Origin: Sinobacterium norvegicum
Lineage (GTDB): Bacteria > Pseudomonadota > Gammaproteobacteria > Pseudomonadales > Sinobacteriaceae
NCBI RefSeq assembly: GCF_923077115.1
Contig: NZ_CAKLPX010000004.1
Coordinates: 1-64,000, forward strand
Direction: 5' to 3'
DNA: 64,000 bases
Shown in pieces: positions 18,710 through 27,364 of the stretch. Each line of letters starts with the position of its first letter. Position 1 is the first letter of the stretch. Below the pieces are notes generated by a model. It saw only the letters and a list, made by a program, of their open reading frames with translations. It had not been told where the DNA came from and did not search any database. Position numbers and translations under genes: made by a program.

Positions 18710-19531
18710 ATGCTTTGGATGTGCCCCATCTGCCACAGCCCACTTCAACATCAAAGCCAGCATAAAAATTTTCGCTGCAGCAACAATCATTGTTTCGATA
18801 TTGCCAAAGAAGGCTATTGCAACCTGGTGCCCGCCAACCAAAAAAACAGCAAGAACCCCGGAGACAGCAAGGCCATGATTCAGGCCCGTCGTTTGTTTCT
18901 CGGCGCCGGTCATTATCAACACTTGGCCGACGCGCTCAGCGCCATGATCATCCGGCATCACCCAACCGCCAACAACATCCTCGAAGTTGGTTGTGGTGAG
19001 GGATATTACCTGCGACAGATAGATGCCGCCAGCCAGCCAAATCAGGACACTCGCCAATATCACGGCCTCGACATCAGCAAGGAGGCAGTCAAGCTCGCTG
19101 CTAGAGCCAACAAGAGTCACAGCTACAGCGTCGCCAGCAGTTTCAATATGCCGGTGCTCGCCGATGGCGGCGATATTATTATTCGCAACTTCGCCCCGGC
19201 ACCCAGCGAGCAAATCCAGCGCGCGCTGAGCGACGACGGCCTGTTTATTGTCGTCACCCCCGGTCAGCACCACCTGTTTCAATTACGGGAACTGATTTAT
19301 CGATCGGCAAAACCCCACGAAAGCGACATCACCGGCGTCGAGGGCTTCAACCTGATCGATCAGCAGCATCTCAGTAAAACCATTCATATCAATGTCGCCA
19401 GTGAGGTCAGCGCACTACTGCAAATGACTCCCTATTACTGGCAAACCTCGGCCGAGGACCAACTGAAGTTGGATCAGCTCAAGCAACTCGAATGCCAGAC
19501 AGATTTTGTCATCAGTGTCTTCAAGCAATAA
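18710..19531 (+). CDS. rlmA: 23S rRNA (guanine-N1)-methyltransferase RlmA
   Basis: RlmA methylates guanine 745 in helix 35 of 23S rRNA using SAM. The 273-aa protein has the N-terminal zinc finger, C5, C8, C23 and H27 in CPICHSP...FRCSNNHC, followed by FDIAKEGYCNLV, a strong RlmA hallmark. SAM motif I is EVGCGEGYYL at about residues 87-96, and IIRNFAPAPSEQ matches motif IV. RlmA proteins of some Gram-positives modify G748 instead; a gammaproteobacterial member is expected to modify G745. Confidence 0.92.
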   Translation: MLWMCPICHSPLQHQSQHKNFRCSNNHCFDIAKEGYCNLVPANQKNSKNPGDSKAMIQARRLFLGAGHYQHLADALSAMIIRHHPTANNILEVGCGEGYYLRQIDAASQPNQDTRQYHGLDISKEAVKLAARANKSHSYSVASSFNMPVLADGGDIIIRNFAPAPSEQIQRALSDDGLFIVVTPGQHHLFQLRELIYRSAKPHESDITGVEGFNLIDQQHLSKTIHINVASEVSALLQMTPYYWQTSAEDQLKLDQLKQLECQTDFVISVFKQ

Positions 19532-19808
19532 TGAGGTTTACCGGTGGATATCTATGCGCGCCGTTTCTAGCCACTACGGTAGTCCAGCCAAGGCGATATT
19601 AATCATCCCACTTCTGGCTCGTTTTTTCTCGATATCGCCAATGCCTTGGCACCGCAATACTTTATCCAGTCTCGCTTATCCGTAACCACAACGGCAATCC
19701 ACCGGCGTTACCGCTATTGACCTCGGTACAATTACCCATTTCAGAATTCTGCCATCAGTTTAAGATAATTAGTAAGGAATACATCGTAAACTGCGAAAGG
19801 AGTTCACC

Positions 19809-20042
19809 ATGGACTATAACCAATATAACCGCGATTTAGCCCAGAAGCGCCAGCTACATTCGGCGATTGAAGCGCTGCATTTACTGCAGAGTAATATCGA
19901 TGTCAGCCCTGCCGAATACGCCACAATCAACCTACTCATTCAACGGGCTCAGCTGCTCAGCAGCGAGATCAATCAACAGATTAACGCCTTGCAGCGTGAG
20001 GTATTGGCGACAAAGAATCAGCAGGGCGCAGCACTGCAATAA
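19809..20042 (+). CDS. small coiled-coil protein of unknown function
   Basis: I do not recognise this 77-aa protein. It is wholly helical in appearance, with heptad-like leucine and isoleucine spacing (IEALHLLQSNI, LLIQRAQLLSSEINQQINAL), no signal peptide and no Cys. A strong ribosome-binding site AAAGGAG sits 8 bases before the ATG, the main reason to accept it as real. It is preceded by 277 bases with no clear gene and ends one base before the convergent OxyR-like gene's stop. Confidence 0.6.
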   Translation: MDYNQYNRDLAQKRQLHSAIEALHLLQSNIDVSPAEYATINLLIQRAQLLSSEINQQINALQREVLATKNQQGAALQ

Positions 20043-20043
20043 C

Positions 20044-21024
20044 TCAACTACCGTGGCCGGGAAATGCCAGGCCGGCCTCGGTCAAGTTATGGCGAACCAA
20101 TTGCCGGATCAGCTTTGCCACTCGAAGGTAAAACCCTCTATTGGGTGAGTTTTTCCGCCACGCCAAGACATGACTACGACTCAAGCTCACACCGTCAATA
20201 TCCAACACCGCAATAGATTCCGGCCGGTGAATTTCAGAATATATATACAACGATGGCAAAAACGCCATGCCCATGCCCATGACGACCATCTGTCGCAATG
20301 CATCCAGGCTGGTACCCTCGTAGTCACGCAGTATATTAGCCCCCAACGCCTCATAACACTGACGCACCTGCTGATAATGGCTGTATCCGGCCTCCAGCGT
20401 CAGCACATTCTGCCCATGTAAATCAGAGGCTTGTAGCCTTCCTTGATCGGCAAAGCTGTGGTCACGACTACAGACCAGTTTCAACGGCTCGTCAAACAGC
20501 ACCTCGGTGGTGATTTGCGGATGCTGAAAGGGCAGTGGAATTAACACCAGATCCAAACGCCCCTCCACTAAGTCGAGTTCCAGTGTCTTCGGCTTTTTCT
20601 CTCGGACATAGAGCTTTAACTCACCGTATTGGCGATGCAAATCCGATAGGATGTGCGGCAGCAAATAAGGCCCCAGTGTCGGCGACACCCCCAGCCTTAG
20701 CAGACCGCCGACACCGCCACTGAGCAGCGATGCCCGATCGGTAAAGGCTCGCATTTGCTCAAGGGTCTGACGGGCAGTGTCGAGCAAATCACGTCCTGCC
20801 GGGGTTAACATCGCACCACTGCGGCTGCGCTCGAACAGCGGTAGTTTGAGTAACTGCTCTAGGCTATAAATCTGTGCACTGAGCGTCGGCTGACTGATAG
20901 ACAGGGCGCTGGCCGCTCCGCGAAACGTCTTTGCCTCGGCCAGGGCAATAAAATACTCCAGCTGTCTGATGGTAGGGGCAGGTGTCGGCATAAGCGTCCT
21001 TGGCGGCGGTATAAAATTAGGCAA
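20044..21024 (-). CDS. OxyR-like LysR family regulator lacking the peroxidatic Cys
   Basis: This LysR-type activator has the helix-turn-helix at about residues 18-76 (IRQLEYFIALAEAKTFRGAA) and a periplasmic-binding-like effector domain. It follows OxyR closely, for example GMGMAFLPSLYIYSE. E. coli OxyR senses peroxide with C199 in LEDGHC and C208; here the first is S215 (LEAGYSHY) and the second is kept as C223. An in-frame ATG at 20991 would shorten it by 11 residues. It is divergent from the carbonic anhydrase gene, and an ATAG-N7-CTAT site lies in the 110-base gap, the usual LysR layout. Confidence 0.88.
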   Translation of the reverse strand: MPNFIPPPRTLMPTPAPTIRQLEYFIALAEAKTFRGAASALSISQPTLSAQIYSLEQLLKLPLFERSRSGAMLTPAGRDLLDTARQTLEQMRAFTDRASLLSGGVGGLLRLGVSPTLGPYLLPHILSDLHRQYGELKLYVREKKPKTLELDLVEGRLDLVLIPLPFQHPQITTEVLFDEPLKLVCSRDHSFADQGRLQASDLHGQNVLTLEAGYSHYQQVRQCYEALGANILRDYEGTSLDALRQMVVMGMGMAFLPSLYIYSEIHRPESIAVLDIDGVSLSRSHVLAWRKNSPNRGFYLRVAKLIRQLVRHNLTEAGLAFPGHGS

Positions 21025-21030
21025 ACAGCA

Positions 21031-21075
21031 TTGATAGCCTCATGCTATCAATAAAACTCAAGGACTACTATTGAG
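21031..21075. promoter_or_regulatory. OxyR/LysR-type operator between regulator and carbonic anhydrase
   Basis: A perfect palindrome TTGATAGC-N5-GCTATCAA at 21031-21051 contains ATAG-N7-CTAT, the half-site pair of the OxyR consensus. A second, weaker inverted repeat CTCAA-N9-TTGAG follows at 21057-21075. The spacing is suitable for a tetrameric LysR regulator controlling both divergent genes. Confidence 0.65.
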
Positions 21076-21134
21076 CTATCACCGATTTAACGACATAGTA
21101 TCGGCAAATAAAGGCAACAAGGTATCGCAGTTCA

Positions 21135-21746
21135 ATGAAAAAGTTATTAGCAGGTGTCGCTGAGTTTCAGCAAAACGTCTTCCCCGAGCACAAAGCACTG
21201 TTCGGCGAACTCGCCAACAGCCAAAACCCAGAAACACTGTTTATCACCTGTTCCGACTCCCGCATCGACCCCAACCTGCTGACCCAAAGCAAGCCGGGCG
21301 ACCTTTTCATTTGCCGCAACGCCGGTAATATCATCCCACCCCACAGCCAAAGCACCGGCGGTATGACCGCATCGATTGAGTATGCAGTCGCCGTTCTAGG
21401 CGTCAGACAAATCGTCATCTGTGGCCACACTGACTGCGGCGCAATGAAGGGCGCGCTTGACCTTGCCAGCCTCGATGACTTGCCCCATGTTAAAGAATGG
21501 CTGGGGCATACCCGCTCAGCCATCGAAGTGGTAAAGGCACAGCATGGCAGCCTTGACCAAAGCCTACTGCGACGAGTGACGGAAGAAAATGTGCTGCAGC
21601 AGCTGCAAAACCTCAAGACCCATCCCGCAGTCGCAGCCAAAGTCGCCTGCGGCGAGCTGACCTTACATGCCTGGCTGTATGAAATAGAGACCGGTGGTGT
21701 CTGCTGCGGCAATAGTGATGAACACAAAGAATTCCAGCCAATTTAA
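21135..21746 (+). CDS. beta-class carbonic anhydrase
   Basis: This zinc enzyme interconverts carbon dioxide and bicarbonate in the cytoplasm. The 203-aa protein has all beta-class residues: zinc ligands C39, H98 and C101 in FITCSDSRID and ICGHTDCGAMKG, and the Asp41-Arg43 dyad. GDLFICRNAGNIIP and TGGMTASIEYAV are further family motifs. No signal peptide is seen. It is divergent from the OxyR-like regulator and followed by a bidirectional terminator. The regulator's palindrome suggests that it controls this gene, which is inference. Confidence 0.94.
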   Translation: MKKLLAGVAEFQQNVFPEHKALFGELANSQNPETLFITCSDSRIDPNLLTQSKPGDLFICRNAGNIIPPHSQSTGGMTASIEYAVAVLGVRQIVICGHTDCGAMKGALDLASLDDLPHVKEWLGHTRSAIEVVKAQHGSLDQSLLRRVTEENVLQQLQNLKTHPAVAAKVACGELTLHAWLYEIETGGVCCGNSDEHKEFQPI

Positions 21747-21774
21747 TCACTTTAAACATCGTGATTTGTCGCAG

Positions 21775-21814
21775 TAAAAAAAAGCCCTGGTAACATGTTA
21801 CCAGGGCTTTTTTA
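21775..21814. terminator. bidirectional terminator between carbonic anhydrase and parE
   Basis: An A-run, a perfect stem (agccctggtaac / gttaccagggct) and a T-run lie between the two convergent stop codons, so both genes can use it. Confidence 0.9.
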
Positions 21815-21828
21815 TCGGGGTAAGCGCT

Positions 21829-23715
21829 TTAGAAATCCGCCAAATCGCCCTTGCTCTCAAGCCAAGTTTTCCTGTCGCCGGAGCGCTTCTTGGCCAATAA
21901 CATATCCATTAACTCATCGGTGTCTTCTTCCTCTTCCTCGATTGCCAGGCGAACCAGTCGTCGTGTATCGGGGTTCATCACCGTGTCCCGGAGCTGACCG
22001 GGGTTCATCTCACCCAAGCCCTTGAAGCGAGTGACCTGTATCTTACCGCGTTTCTTATCATTCTCGAGACGCTCGATGATACTGTCTTTTTCAGGTTCAT
22101 CCAGCGCGTAATATACCTCCTTGCCCAAATCGACACGGTATAACGGCGGCATCGATACGAAGACATGACCGGCCTCGACCAGTGCCCGAAAATGCTTGAC
22201 GAATAAGGCCACCAGCAGCGTCGCAATATGCAAGCCATCGGAGTCGGCATCGGCGAGAATACAGACCTTGCCATAACGCAGCTCTTCGAGGTTATCGGAG
22301 TCCGGGTCGACACCGAGGGCCACGGCGATATTGTGAACTTCTGCCGAGGCCATAATCTCCTGCGAGTCTACCTCCCAGGTATTCAGTATTTTACCGCGCA
22401 GCGGCAGGATTGCCTGAAACTCACGGTCACGCGCCTGCTTGGCCGAGCCACCGGCAGAGTCGCCCTCGACCAAAAATAGCTCGCCACGCATGGCATCATT
22501 ACCGGCACAGTCTGCCAGCTTACCCGGCAGAGCGGGGCCCTGGGTGATTTTCTTACGAGCGACTTTCTTGCTCTTACGCAACCGGCTCTGCGCATTGCTG
22601 ATACAGAGTTCGGCCAGCTTATCGGCATCTTCGGTATGCTGGTTTAACCACAGAGCAAAAGCATCCTTTGCCACACCGCTGACAAAACCTGCACACTCGC
22701 GGGAGCTTAAACGCTCCTTGGTCTGGCCACTAAACTGTGGGTCGGCCAGCTTGGCTGACAGTACATAGGAGCAACGATCCCAGACATCATCCGGTGCCAG
22801 TTTGACACCGCGGGGCAATAGATTGCGGAACTCACAATACTCACGCATCGCCTCTAACAAACCCGTGCGCAGGCCGTTGACATGGGTGCCGCCCTGGGCG
22901 GTGGGTATCAGGTTTACATAAGATTCGGCGGTAACTTCGCCCCCCTCCGGCAGCCATTGTACCGCCCAATCGACGCCTTCAACCTTGTTGGTCATGCCGC
23001 CGATAAATGGCTTGGCCGGCAGCACCTCATAGCCCTCGGTTTGGCTCGATAGGTAGTCGGGTAGACCATCTTCATAATACCAATCGGCGCTATTGTCTTT
23101 ATTGGCCTCATCGATAAACACCACCTTCAAACCCGGGCATAACACCGCCTTGGCTCGCAGTACGTGTTTCATTCGCGGCACAGAAAACTTATCGGTATCG
23201 AAATACTTAGCGTCGGGTTTGAAACGGATGGCAGTACCGGTGTTGCGCTTGCCGACATCGCCAATCACTGCCAAATCGGAGGCCTTATCCCCGTTTTCAA
23301 ACGACATGCGGTGAACCTTGCCATCGCGCTTAATAGTGACCTCAAGAATCGTCGACAAGGCATTGACAACACTGACACCGACACCGTGTAAGCCACCGGA
23401 GAACTGGTAGTTGTCGTTAGTAAATTTACCACCAGCATGCAGTGTACAGAGAATGACCTCCACCCCTGGCAGCCCCTGCTCGGGATGTATATCCACCGGC
23501 ATACCACGGCCATCGTCGGCACAGCTCAGCGACCCATCAGCGTGTAGGGTAACGGTGATTTGTTGGCAGTGACCAGCCAGCGCCTCATCGACACTGTTAT
23601 CGATAATTTCCTGCGCCAAGTGATTGGGGCGGGTGGTGTCGGTGTACATCCCGGGGCGCTTGCGCACCGGATCTAAACCGGTAAGAACTTCAATACTCTC
23701 TGCGGTATAACTCAT
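21829..23715 (-). CDS. parE: DNA topoisomerase IV subunit B
   Basis: ParE is the ATPase subunit of topoisomerase IV, which with ParC unlinks daughter chromosomes. The 628-aa length fits ParE and not the longer GyrB of gammaproteobacteria. The GHKL ATP site shows [26 protein letters not shown] and [15 protein letters not shown]. The Toprim domain shows [17 protein letters not shown] and DADSDGLHI, where GyrB typically has DADVDG. The gene is last in the leftward yqiB-cpdA-yqiA-parE set, the same order as in E. coli. parC is not in the window. Confidence 0.97.
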   Translation of the reverse strand: MSYTAESIEVLTGLDPVRKRPGMYTDTTRPNHLAQEIIDNSVDEALAGHCQQITVTLHADGSLSCADDGRGMPVDIHPEQGLPGVEVILCTLHAGGKFTNDNYQFSGGLHGVGVSVVNALSTILEVTIKRDGKVHRMSFENGDKASDLAVIGDVGKRNTGTAIRFKPDAKYFDTDKFSVPRMKHVLRAKAVLCPGLKVVFIDEANKDNSADWYYEDGLPDYLSSQTEGYEVLPAKPFIGGMTNKVEGVDWAVQWLPEGGEVTAESYVNLIPTAQGGTHVNGLRTGLLEAMREYCEFRNLLPRGVKLAPDDVWDRCSYVLSAKLADPQFSGQTKERLSSRECAGFVSGVAKDAFALWLNQHTEDADKLAELCISNAQSRLRKSKKVARKKITQGPALPGKLADCAGNDAMRGELFLVEGDSAGGSAKQARDREFQAILPLRGKILNTWEVDSQEIMASAEVHNIAVALGVDPDSDNLEELRYGKVCILADADSDGLHIATLLVALFVKHFRALVEAGHVFVSMPPLYRVDLGKEVYYALDEPEKDSIIERLENDKKRGKIQVTRFKGLGEMNPGQLRDTVMNPDTRRLVRLAIEEEEEDTDELMDMLLAKKRSGDRKTWLESKGDLADF

Positions 23716-23798
23716 ACTGTCTCAGCTAACGGATAAACCGTGCAAATAAAAATGTTGGATTGTCACTACTGTAATAGATTGTTGCCAGCGCTGTCACG

Positions 23799-24380
23799 TT
23801 AGAGCTGTAGAAAGCGGATAATTTGCACCATTTTCTCGTCGTACCCGACAAAGCGATGATTGCCACCGGCTTCGATCACCAGCCGACAATCATTATACTT
23901 AGCCTCCGCCAGGCGATAATCGAGAGTTTCATCCCCCTGCTGCACCATGACCAGTAAATCATCCGGCCGTGGCAGCGGCTCAACCAACATCGCTTCAAAA
24001 TCGTCAATATGGCTGGCTGTTAAGGTAAATATATTATCGGTATAGGGGTTTTTGTTGCGCCCTAAATAGCCCCTGATCAAAAGGTGTGGCGTCACTGCCG
24101 GATTGATCAGCACTGCCTTGAGACCCAGGCGCTGACTCAAATAAGTGGCATAAAAGCCGCCAAGCGAGCTGCCAATCAAGCCAACCTCGCCGTCACAGCT
24201 GGCAATCAACTGTTCCAGCATCTCGATGGCTGGCCGGGGATAATCCGGTAAATTCGGCACGATACAATCGATGTCGGGGCGGTGTTTGCGAAGGTAGTCC
24301 GCCGTCTCCGTCGCCTTTAATGACTGCGCCGAGCTCTGAAAACCATGGATATATAACAACTGCTTTTTAGGAGGGTTCAC
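23799..24380 (-). CDS. yqiA: YqiA-type alpha/beta-hydrolase esterase
   Basis: This is a small cytoplasmic esterase (193 aa). It opens with YIHGFQSS, has the nucleophile elbow GSSLGG at about residues 69-74, INPAVTPHLLI, and the late catalytic His in GGNHRFVGYD. E. coli YqiA hydrolyses short acyl-CoA and pNP esters; the physiological substrate is unknown. It starts 17 bases after the cpdA stop and precedes parE by 83 bases, so the three probably share a transcript. Confidence 0.92.
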   Translation of the reverse strand: MNPPKKQLLYIHGFQSSAQSLKATETADYLRKHRPDIDCIVPNLPDYPRPAIEMLEQLIASCDGEVGLIGSSLGGFYATYLSQRLGLKAVLINPAVTPHLLIRGYLGRNKNPYTDNIFTLTASHIDDFEAMLVEPLPRPDDLLVMVQQGDETLDYRLAEAKYNDCRLVIEAGGNHRFVGYDEKMVQIIRFLQL

Positions 24381-24397
24381 TGGTCAACTCTTATCTA

Positions 24398-25186
24398 TCA
24401 ATAACCGCTACTGTTTAAATCAGCGGCGAAACGGTTGCCGTCTAAACGCACCACGCCAGTTTCTATCTGACCAGTGTGGTGCAGCCGAATCCGGCGGTAA
24501 CCCGGCGCCAAATCAATCAATGCGAAGTCATCACTGTTGGCTTTAAACTGGATGCAGGTCGAGGGCGTTGAGATAACCCGTACCCCCTGATGAATAATGT
24601 CACTGGCCTGATGCACATGACCACAAATCACCGCCTTGACCTTTGGGTGATCGATGACCGACCAAAACGACGCACCGTCTTCCAGCTTTTGTCGATCTAT
24701 CCACTGGCAGCCAATATCGAGGGTATGATGATGGATAAATAACAATATAAACTCCGCCTCAGTCTCGGCAATGGTATTCTGCAGCCGCTGTAATTGCTCA
24801 CCACCCAGCCTACCTCCTACCTGGCCCTGCTGTTTACTGTCCAGCTGAATAACCAACCAATTATTGAATTCGGCCTCAAAGATCAGCGGCTTATGAGCCG
24901 ACATAATCGCTGGCTCATCGTGATTTCCCGGCAACCACAGCACCGGTGACGACAAATTATTGGTGGCTGTTATAAAACGCTGATAGGCCTCGTGTGAGCC
25001 ACCACTGGCAATATCGCCGGTGGCAAAGATAGCGTCAGCAGTCTCGCTAGCAACCTGATCGAGTACTGCCAGAAAGCTGTCGTTGGTATTGACCGACGCC
25101 AGTGTCGTCAAACTATCGTGCTCAAGATGACAATCGGTAATCTGAATTAAATCGACATATTGTTGATGCTTGCTTGTTATTCGCAA
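24398..25186 (-). CDS. cpdA: 3',5'-cyclic-AMP phosphodiesterase
   Basis: CpdA is a metallophosphoesterase that degrades cAMP and so tunes CRP signalling. The 262-aa protein has the full metal-binding set: ITDCHLEHD (D and H), TGDIASGG (GD), PGNHDEP (GNHD), a later HHH in LFIHHHT, and GHVHQASD (GHxH). Its place between yqiB and yqiA matches E. coli and supports CpdA over other class III phosphodiesterases. The substrate is assigned by family and context. Confidence 0.93.
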   Translation of the reverse strand: MRITSKHQQYVDLIQITDCHLEHDSLTTLASVNTNDSFLAVLDQVASETADAIFATGDIASGGSHEAYQRFITATNNLSSPVLWLPGNHDEPAIMSAHKPLIFEAEFNNWLVIQLDSKQQGQVGGRLGGEQLQRLQNTIAETEAEFILLFIHHHTLDIGCQWIDRQKLEDGASFWSVIDHPKVKAVICGHVHQASDIIHQGVRVISTPSTCIQFKANSDDFALIDLAPGYRRIRLHHTGQIETGVVRLDGNRFAADLNSSGY

Positions 25187-25279
25187 CAGCCTATATCCAA
25201 GGAATCAATGAGATAGAAATACGGTAACTGTTTTTTTACGATCATGCTATTACCGGTTTCACTTTATCAGCCATGCCGA

Positions 25280-25768
25280 TTAAGCTTGCTTGTCGCCGGA
25301 CAGAAGGCCTTGTTTCTGCTGACAATAAACGTTGTCACTGCGGCCGTGAAGCGCGCAGGATTTTAACCACTCTGCGAGCAATTGATTGAGTTGGTACTTC
25401 TCATTCGACTGGTACATCTGTGGATTAGGGTATTGGTAGAATAACTTGAAGTGCTTATATTTATTACAACTGACAACCTCTGCCATGTGTACATCATGAT
25501 AACTACGCACCTGCAGCTCAATAATATTATTTTGGTCGGCCTCTTGGCGAAGTATAACATTTAGTAATGTTGTATAAGGCGTTGTTTGTAAAGTTGTTAG
25601 CTCCAGCTGACTGCCACCTATGCGGCTGGCGGCGGGAGAGACGCCATAACTAAAGCCCTGCTGGCCGTCAGGCAATAGGCGACAGAGCCGTAAATAATTT
25701 GTACTGCACAGTGTTTGCAGGCCTTTCAGGTCCAACTTTGCTGAATTATTATTTGATTTACTTGTCAT
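25280..25768 (-). CDS. yqiB: DUF1249 domain protein YqiB
   Basis: The function is unknown. The 162-aa protein matches DUF1249, with DLKGLQTLCSTNYLRLCRLLP at the start, YTTLLNVILRQEA in the middle and LFYQYPNPQMYQSNEKYQ near the end. It has no signal peptide or membrane segment. It is the first gene of the leftward yqiB-cpdA-yqiA-parE set and is divergent from tolC, as in E. coli. There, nudF lies between tolC and yqiB; no nudF is present here. Confidence 0.9.
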   Translation of the reverse strand: MTSKSNNNSAKLDLKGLQTLCSTNYLRLCRLLPDGQQGFSYGVSPAASRIGGSQLELTTLQTTPYTTLLNVILRQEADQNNIIELQVRSYHDVHMAEVVSCNKYKHFKLFYQYPNPQMYQSNEKYQLNQLLAEWLKSCALHGRSDNVYCQQKQGLLSGDKQA

Positions 25769-25833
25769 AATTTTCAGCTATTTCCCATATTTTGTGACAA
25801 AATCCACTATTGACTGCAAAAATTGATTTAACC

Positions 25834-25878
25834 GTATGGCGTACTGTCCATACAACAACTTATAATTGACTATAAGTT
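25834..25878. promoter_or_regulatory. two inverted repeats upstream of tolC
   Basis: GTATGG-N8-CCATAC at 25834-25853 and a perfect 8-bp repeat AACTTATA-N6-TATAAGTT at 25857-25878 lie in the 157-base A+T-rich gap between yqiB and tolC. They look like operators, but I do not recognise the binding protein. Confidence 0.45.
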
Positions 25879-25925
25879 AATCAAGTAACTCGGACACTAT
25901 CCAAACCAACGAGGCAAGTATCTTC

Positions 25926-27296
25926 ATGGGTCTTCAATTTAAGCGATCTGTTATCGCCGCCAGCCTAGCAATTTTTACCGGCTCGGCCTTTGCCGATAAT
26001 TTAGCAGAAATTTACGAGTTAGCGGTAAAAAATGATCCTGTGATCCGAGCTGCCGAAGCCACCTTCCTCGCCGACAGTGAAGCGGAGAGCCTCGGCTTAT
26101 CTGCCCTGCTTCCCCAGGTAGGCGCCAACGCCAACATCACCAAAACCGATGGCAGCATTGATGGTACTCAAGCCTTGAGCACTGTCGATGCCGACACCGA
26201 AGGCGAAAGCAAGGGTTGGGGCGTGCAGTTGGAGCAGCAGTTATTCAATATGAATGCCTGGTTTAACTTCAAGGCCGGCAAGATGGAAGGCAACCGCGCT
26301 CAGGCGCAATTTGGTGCCGACCAGCAAGAGCTGATTGTCCGTGTTGCCCAGGCTTATTTCGACATTCTTCAGGCCGAGGACAACCTCGCCGCCTCTGAGG
26401 CACAGGAAAAAGCCAACAAACGCCGTCTAGAGCAGACGCAACAGCGCTTCGATGTTGGCCTCATCGCCATCACCGACGTACACGAGGCGCGTGCCGCCTA
26501 TGACTCGTCGTATGCCTTACGCCTTGGCGACGAAGGTTTGTTAGCCGTCAACATGGAAAAACTCACCGTGCTCACCGGTATGACCCACCAGGACATTTGG
26601 CAACTGGTCGAAGACTACCCTGTCACCAATCCCGAACCGATGGATGTGCAGGAATGGGTAGGCTATGCCCGCGGCAACAACTACAGCATCAAGGCTTCTG
26701 AGGCACAGCGCGACGGCGCTCATCAGAATGCTAAAGCGAAAAAGGCCAACCACTACCCAACGCTGTCAGCCACTTTGGGTTATCAAGATACCGATGTTAC
26801 CAATGATTTCAACGACACCAGTTTCGATGACTATAACAATAATGGCAGCTCAGTCGGCCTGAATTTAAACGTGCCTATCTTTACCGGTGGCGCCGTCAGT
26901 TCGCAGAGACGTCAAGCTTATCAGCAATACAATGCCGCTCTGGAAGGCTATTCCGGCACCGTCCGCAATGTCACCCAGGCGACACGAGCGTTCTATGTCA
27001 ACGTGACCACTGGTGTGGCTCAGACTCAGGCGCGTAAACAGTCCATCACCTCGAACAAGAGCGCCCTGGATGCAACCCAGGCCGGTTATGAGGTGGGTAC
27101 GCGTAACATTGTTGACGTGTTAAACGTCGAACAGGGGTTGTTCAGCGCTATTCGTGACTACTCTACCGCCCGTTATGGCTATGTGATCAACAGCCTCAAG
27201 CTCAAGCAGCAGGCCGGTACGCTCAGCCCTCAGGACATCTATGACCTGAACCAATGGCTGGCTGCGCCAAAGTTAAGTGATAAAAATCTGATGTAG
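25926..27296 (+). CDS. tolC: outer membrane efflux channel TolC
   Basis: TolC trimers form the outer-membrane exit duct for RND and MFS pumps and type I secretion. The 456-aa protein has a signal peptide (cut after AFA at about residue 23), then two outer-membrane efflux repeats rich in helical heptads. DNLAEIYELAVKNDPVIRAAEA, RLEQTQQRFDVGLIAITDVHEARA and GYEVGTRNIVDVLNVEQGLF are typical of TolC itself more than of OprM-type channels. It is divergent from yqiB and ends in a strong terminator; no pump genes are adjacent, so it is likely shared. Confidence 0.95.
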   Translation: MGLQFKRSVIAASLAIFTGSAFADNLAEIYELAVKNDPVIRAAEATFLADSEAESLGLSALLPQVGANANITKTDGSIDGTQALSTVDADTEGESKGWGVQLEQQLFNMNAWFNFKAGKMEGNRAQAQFGADQQELIVRVAQAYFDILQAEDNLAASEAQEKANKRRLEQTQQRFDVGLIAITDVHEARAAYDSSYALRLGDEGLLAVNMEKLTVLTGMTHQDIWQLVEDYPVTNPEPMDVQEWVGYARGNNYSIKASEAQRDGAHQNAKAKKANHYPTLSATLGYQDTDVTNDFNDTSFDDYNNNGSSVGLNLNVPIFTGGAVSSQRRQAYQQYNAALEGYSGTVRNVTQATRAFYVNVTTGVAQTQARKQSITSNKSALDATQAGYEVGTRNIVDVLNVEQGLFSAIRDYSTARYGYVINSLKLKQQAGTLSPQDIYDLNQWLAAPKLSDKNLM

Positions 27297-27311
27297 AGAT
27301 TTACAGCAGAC

Positions 27312-27353
27312 AAAAAAAGGCCTGACCCACGTAACTGGATCAGGCCTTTTTTA
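27312..27353. terminator. bidirectional terminator between tolC and waaA
   Basis: An A-run, a stem ggcctga / tcaggcc with a 14-base loop, and a T-run lie between the convergent tolC and waaA stop codons. Confidence 0.85.
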
Positions 27354-27364
27354 TTGCCGGGAAT

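Noticed and set aside
18704-19282. Minus-strand frame of 192 codons across rlmA
   Set aside because: rlmA on the plus strand has a zinc finger and SAM motifs; the antisense frame has no ribosome-binding site or family features.
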